A stretch of 9,372 nt of DNA from Acidimicrobiaceae bacterium (GTDB lineage Bacteria; Actinomycetota; Acidimicrobiia; Acidimicrobiales; UBA8190), in contig PKWD01000165.1 in the NCBI GenBank assembly GCA_003131945.1, positions 1 to 9,372 on the forward strand, read 5' to 3'. Shown here in pieces: positions 5,959 to 9,372 of this stretch; position 1 is the first letter of the stretch; the number at the start of each line of letters is the position of its first letter. Position numbers and translations under genes: made by a program. Below the pieces are notes generated by a model. That model was not told the origin of the DNA. It worked only from the letters and a program-made list of their open reading frames with translations, and did not search any database.

Positions 5959-7683
5959 CTAGCGGGCGCCGCGCAGCAGAACGCCCGGGCGCTCCCCGGT
6001 GTCTTTTCCGTTGTCGAAGGTCGTGACGCCCGACTTGATGGTGGCCACGTAGCCGGTGGCGTCCTGAACGATGCGACGGCCCCCGGCGGGAAGGTCGGCG
6101 ACGACCTTCGGGCTCCCGAGCTGCAGATGTTCGTAGTCGATGATGTTGACGTCGGCGAGCTTGCCCGCTTGCAGCGTGCCGCGGTCGCCCAGTCCGTAGA
6201 GCGAGGCGGTGTCGAGCGTCTGCTTCTTCACCATCATCTCCAGAGGCAGGCGCTCGCCGCGGGTGCGGTCCCGTGTCCAGTGCGTGAGCATGAACGTGGG
6301 TTGGGAGGAGTCGCAGATGACGCCGCAGTGGGCACCTCCGTCGCCGAGTCCTGCCGCCGAGCGAGGGTGCATCAACATCTGGCGCGCCGGCTCCAGGCTC
6401 CCCGAGGCGTAGTTCAGGATGGGGATGTAGAGAAGGCCCTGTCCCTCGCCCTCGAGCATGGCGTCGTAGGCGACCTCGAGGGGACGCCGTCCGGTGGTGG
6501 CGGCGATGTGGGTGACGGAGCGTTCGGGTCCCGGCTCGTAGTCGGGCGGGGTGCCGAGAATGAAGGTGTTGCGGTAGGCGTCCTCCATGCGGGCGGCGCC
6601 GTCGTGTTCGGGTTCCCACGACACGATCGAGTCACGCACGGCGGGATCGCGCAGAGCGGCGACCAATTCGGGTGCGGTCAGGTTTCTGGCCTTCAGGGCC
6701 TGGTAGGCGGGGATGCTTTCGAACAGGCAGAGTGTGGTGAAGTGCCCGGCGAGAAGGCCGGTGGCGCGCGCCCCCACCTGAGGCCACAGGTCGGCGCCGT
6801 CGGCCACGGCCTCGAGCGAGATGTCGAGGAGTTGGCGCCACAGATCGGGCGCCGATGCCACCTGGAGGAGGGCGAATGTCACCGGGCGTCCGATGGCGGC
6901 CGAAAGACGGCGCATCCAGTCGACCTCTTTGACCGGACTGAGGATGTCCTCTCCGGCCACCCCCGCCGGGGCCAGCTCGAAGATGCCGGCGCCGAGCTCA
7001 CCCAGGGCGGCGCCGATGCCGAACAGCTCGTCTTCGGCGGCGAACGTCCCCGGGACCGGCTCGCCGTCGATGGCCAGATGGGCGATCGTGCGCGAGGTGG
7101 AGAAACCGAGGGCACCGGCGGACACGGCGGCCTTCACGATGGCTTTCATCTGTTCGATGTCGTCGGCGGTGGCGGGCTCGTTGAGAGCGCCGCGGTCACC
7201 CATGACATAGGCCCGCACGGCGCCGTGGGCCACCTGGGTACCGACGTCAACGGTCCACCGGCGTCGGTCGAGGGCGTCGAGGTATTCGGGGAAGCTCTCC
7301 CACTCCCAGGTGATGCCTTCGGAGAGAGCCGTCCCGGGGATGTCTTCCACGCCTTCCATCAAACCGATGAGCCAGTCGTGCTTGTCGCGCCTCACCGGAG
7401 CGAAGCCGACGCCGCAGTTGCCGGTCACCAGGGTGGTGACGCCGTGCCAACTGCTCGGGGCGAGCACCTCGTCCCACGTGACCTGTCCGTCGTAGTGCGT
7501 GTGGATGTCCACCCACCCCGGCGTCACCAGCAGGCCGTCGGCCTCGATGGTCTCGCGCCCCCGCTCACCGTGGAGGTCGTCGACGGCGACGATGCGGCCG
7601 CCGTCCACGGCCACGTCGGCTGTCCGGGCGTCTGATCCGGTCCCGTCGACGACTGTGCCACCTCGAATGACCAGGTCATACAT
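5959..7683 (-). CDS. D-aminoacylase-like amidohydrolase with non-canonical metal site
   Basis: This 574-residue, probably cytoplasmic protein belongs to the amidohydrolase superfamily, amidohydrolase-3/N-acyl-D-amino-acid deacylase branch. These enzymes remove acyl groups from N-acyl-D-amino acids or hydrolyse related cyclic amides. The opening YDLVIRGGTVVDGTG and the closing GTLQAGKLADVNIIDYEHL form the small beta domain around the TIM barrel. Visible metal motifs are HTH (61-63), GNCG with Cys90, VAHG (151-154) and GDGGAH with Asp448. The two further histidines that bind zinc in characterised D-aminoacylase (220 and 250 in the Alcaligenes enzyme) appear replaced, roughly by Ala238 (in GIFELAPAG) and Leu272 (in VTFALLQ), judged by eye. 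Substrate and activity therefore remain open. The ATG at 7683 has AGGGGG 7 nt upstream. It lies downstream of kdpE on the same strand with a 147 nt gap, so it may be transcribed separately. Confidence 0.88.
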   Translation of the reverse strand: MYDLVIRGGTVVDGTGSDARTADVAVDGGRIVAVDDLHGERGRETIEADGLLVTPGWVDIHTHYDGQVTWDEVLAPSSWHGVTTLVTGNCGVGFAPVRRDKHDWLIGLMEGVEDIPGTALSEGITWEWESFPEYLDALDRRRWTVDVGTQVAHGAVRAYVMGDRGALNEPATADDIEQMKAIVKAAVSAGALGFSTSRTIAHLAIDGEPVPGTFAAEDELFGIGAALGELGAGIFELAPAGVAGEDILSPVKEVDWMRRLSAAIGRPVTFALLQVASAPDLWRQLLDISLEAVADGADLWPQVGARATGLLAGHFTTLCLFESIPAYQALKARNLTAPELVAALRDPAVRDSIVSWEPEHDGAARMEDAYRNTFILGTPPDYEPGPERSVTHIAATTGRRPLEVAYDAMLEGEGQGLLYIPILNYASGSLEPARQMLMHPRSAAGLGDGGAHCGVICDSSQPTFMLTHWTRDRTRGERLPLEMMVKKQTLDTASLYGLGDRGTLQAGKLADVNIIDYEHLQLGSPKVVADLPAGGRRIVQDATGYVATIKSGVTTFDNGKDTGERPGVLLRGAR

Positions 7684-7690
7684 GGTCGAG

Positions 7691-7696
7691 CCCCCT
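7691..7696 (-). promoter_or_regulatory. Ribosome binding site of the amidohydrolase gene
   Basis: The minus strand reads AGGGGG, then 7 nt, then the ATG at 7683. This is the strongest ribosome site in the window and supports the chosen start. Confidence 0.65.
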
Positions 7697-7830
7697 GTAT
7701 CTCCCGGCAGCTGCGTCGCTACGCCGTGTCAGACAAGACTGCCACGTCCCCGGTTTGGCCGACAGGCGCATACACCGGAGATCCTGGCCGCATCGTCAGC
7801 CACCGCACCGTCTGGTCTGGCGAGGCACGG

Positions 7831-8517
7831 TCAGGCACCGTCATCGACCAGCTCGTATCCCACGCCGGGAAGGGTGCGCAGGAAATGACCGTCGGGGTCG
7901 CCCAACTTGCGTCGCAGGCGGTAGGAGTAGACGCGGAGGTAGTGGTTCTCGGTGCCATAGTGCGGTCCCCAGACGTGTTCGAGGATCATGCGGTGGGTGC
8001 ATACCTTGCCGGCGTGTCGGGCCAGGTAGGCCAGGAAGGCGAACTCGCGGGGGGTGAGCTCCAGCGGGCGCCCGTCCATGCGACCCTCGTGGTGTACGAG
8101 ATCGAGGGCGAGTGGTCCGACGGCCAGCGTCGTGGGCTCGTCGGGGCCGTTCTCGGCCGGACGGTGTCGTAAGGCCACGCGCAGGCGGGCCTCGAGCTCG
8201 CCCATGCCGAAGGGTTTCGTCATGTAGTCGTCGGCGCCGCCGTCGAGCGCGGCGATCTTGCGGTCTTCGGTCCCGTCGGCCGAGAGCACGATGATGGGGA
8301 CGGCGCTCCACTGTCTGATGCGTCGGCACACTTCGAGCCCGTCCATGTCAGGCAGCCCCAGGTCGAGGACGATGACGTCGGGTGCCCCGACGGCTGCTTG
8401 GGAGATCCCCTGGCTGCCCGTGGAGGCGGTGAGGACCTCATGGCCGAGGGCCACGAGCCCGATGCGCAGAACCCGCAGCAGGGCGGAGTCATCGTCGACG
8501 GCGAGGACGCGTGCCAC
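7831..8517 (-). CDS. kdpE: KdpE-type OmpR-family response regulator
   Basis: This 228-residue DNA-binding response regulator receives a phosphate from its partner kinase and controls transcription. The receiver domain (1-118) shows the acidic pocket Asp8-Asp9-Asp10, the phosphorylated Asp52 (VLDLGLPDMDG), Ser79 and Lys101 (MTKPF). The winged-helix domain (about 130-225) includes LTPREFAFLAYLARHAGKV and VWGPHYGTENHYLRVY. The latter, with its HYLR core, is the specific feature that points to KdpE among OmpR-family regulators. In known systems KdpE switches on the Kdp potassium pump at low potassium. It begins with GTG 3 nt after the kdpD stop, so the two are coupled. No kdpFABC genes lie within the window, so the target could be elsewhere, beyond the right edge, or different. 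Confidence 0.9.
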   Translation of the reverse strand: MARVLAVDDDSALLRVLRIGLVALGHEVLTASTGSQGISQAAVGAPDVIVLDLGLPDMDGLEVCRRIRQWSAVPIIVLSADGTEDRKIAALDGGADDYMTKPFGMGELEARLRVALRHRPAENGPDEPTTLAVGPLALDLVHHEGRMDGRPLELTPREFAFLAYLARHAGKVCTHRMILEHVWGPHYGTENHYLRVYSYRLRRKLGDPDGHFLRTLPGVGYELVDDGA

Positions 8518-8520
8518 GGA

Positions 8521-9372
8521 TCAGGGCACTGTGGCCGGCTGGAGGGCGACGGGAAGGGTGAAGCAGAAACGGGCGCCGTGACCGGCCGTATCCTGCACCC
8601 AGATGGCCTGGCCGTGGGCTTCGACGAAGGCCTTGGCGATCCACAGTCCGACCCCCGACCCCCCGGCCGAACCGCGGCCCGTGAACATCTGAAAGATGAT
8701 GGCCCGATCGTCGGGACGCACGCCGGGACCGCTGTCGGTCACCGCTACTTCGATGTGTCCTTCGTCGCTGCTTCGCGCCGACACGGAGATGGGGGTGTCG
8801 TCCGGTGCATAACGCCATGCGTTCTCGAGCAGGTTGGTGAGGACCTGGCCGATGAGGAGATGGTCGACGTCGACGAGGGTGAGGTCCTCGGCGAGGTCCA
8901 TGGTGACGCCTCCCGGGCGGCCAGTGAGACCGAGCCCCCTCACGGCCTCGGTGACGAGGTCGACGACGGCGATGGGCTCCCGGCGTAGCTCGAAGGCCCC
9001 CGACTGCACCCGGCTCACGTCGAGGAGATTGGTCACCAGACGGTTGAGACGGTCGACCTGGTCGTCGATCAGGGCCAGCAATTCCTGGCGCTCCTCCGTG
9101 CCGATGTCGGCCCCGGGATTGCCGAGCGTCGAGGCCGAGATCTTGATGGTGGCCAGAGGTGTGCGGAGGTCGTGCGACACGGCCCCCATCAGAGTCTTCT
9201 GGAGGCGGTCGATCTCCTCCAGGACCTCGGCGCGCAGGGCCTGTTCGCGCAGCTGAGCCCGTTCCACGGTCAGCGCGATGTGGTTGGCGAAGGTGAGGAG
9301 CAACTCACGGTCGTGACGGGAGAGGAGAGGGCCTCTGATGCCGAGGAGCCCGATCGGTCTCCCCGTGGCCGA
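8521..9372 (-). CDS. kdpD: KdpD-type sensor histidine kinase, C-terminal part, cut by right edge
   Basis: Only the last 283 residues are in the window; the frame stays open to the edge, so the start is outside and internal TTG/GTG codons are not used. The visible N-terminal part (GRPIGLLGIRGPL, then FANHIALTVERAQLREQ) matches the end of the KdpD GAF domain and the linker helix. Next comes the dimerisation and phosphoacceptor segment AVSHDLRTPLATIK with its catalytic His. The ATP-binding domain has an N box (NLLENAWRYAPDD), a G1 box (DSGPGV), an F-like region (IFQMFTGRG) and a G2 box (GSGVGLWIAKAF). All key kinase residues are present. KdpD normally senses potassium or turgor through domains not visible here (KdpD/USP and four membrane helices). 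It precedes kdpE in transcription order with a 3 nt gap. Confidence 0.9.
   Translation of the reverse strand, partial: SATGRPIGLLGIRGPLLSRHDRELLLTFANHIALTVERAQLREQALRAEVLEEIDRLQKTLMGAVSHDLRTPLATIKISASTLGNPGADIGTEERQELLALIDDQVDRLNRLVTNLLDVSRVQSGAFELRREPIAVVDLVTEAVRGLGLTGRPGGVTMDLAEDLTLVDVDHLLIGQVLTNLLENAWRYAPDDTPISVSARSSDEGHIEVAVTDSGPGVRPDDRAIIFQMFTGRGSAGGSGVGLWIAKAFVEAHGQAIWVQDTAGHGARFCFTLPVALQPATVP

Noticed and set aside
5824..7635. A 603-codon open frame on the plus strand opposite the amidohydrolase gene
   Set aside because: It mirrors the codon structure of a well-supported minus-strand gene, has a biased Gly/Val/Asp-rich composition and no recognisable domain. Long antisense frames are common at this GC content.
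7827..7841. ACGGT/ACCGT inverted repeat with a 5 nt loop at the kdpE 3' end
   Set aside because: The stem is only 5 bp, overlaps the stop codon and has no U-run, so it is not convincing as a terminator. The 147 nt gap also gave no strong promoter.

Overview
The window is GC-rich throughout, uses GTG and TTG starts freely, and carries gene families typical of high-GC Actinobacteria. It could come from an Acidimicrobiia-like lineage, but that placement is inferred from protein flavour only, with no rRNA or marker gene to confirm it. Coding density is high, every gap is under about 210 bp, and I saw no tRNA, rRNA, CRISPR array, insertion sequence or prophage gene.

Left third (1-4524), a copper-themed region. 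A plus-strand Cu(I)-type P1B ATPase, cut by the left edge, carries an unusual C-terminal extension: one extra membrane helix followed by an outward-facing CopC/YtkA/FixH-like beta domain. It converges on a minus-strand pair that reads right to left: an uncharacterised polytopic membrane protein, then a His/Met-rich DUF5134-like membrane protein whose start lies 3 nt after the first gene's stop. Divergent from that pair is a secreted protein of the PHM/DBH copper type II monooxygenase fold with all the expected copper ligands visible. Together these suggest copper export plus extracytoplasmic copper binding or use.

Middle (4568-5954). A small secreted lipoprotein of unknown function (minus) is divergent from an enoyl-CoA hydratase/isomerase-family protein (plus) with both catalytic glutamates. 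The lipoprotein and the monooxygenase-like gene each have a TAnnnT hexamer exactly 6 nt before the start codon, suggesting leaderless transcripts.

Right part (5959-9372), all minus strand. A D-aminoacylase-like amidohydrolase converges on the hydratase gene with a 4 nt gap. It keeps the HxH, Cys and Asp metal motifs, but appears to lack the two mid-barrel histidines of canonical D-aminoacylase. Upstream of it are a KdpE-type response regulator and the C-terminal half of a KdpD-type sensor kinase, cut by the right edge. The kinase gene is read first and the regulator follows 3 nt later. No kdpFABC genes are visible.

The likeliest place for something undescribed is 1-4524: the ATPase with its fused outer domain, next to a secreted copper-ligand protein and two poorly characterised membrane proteins.
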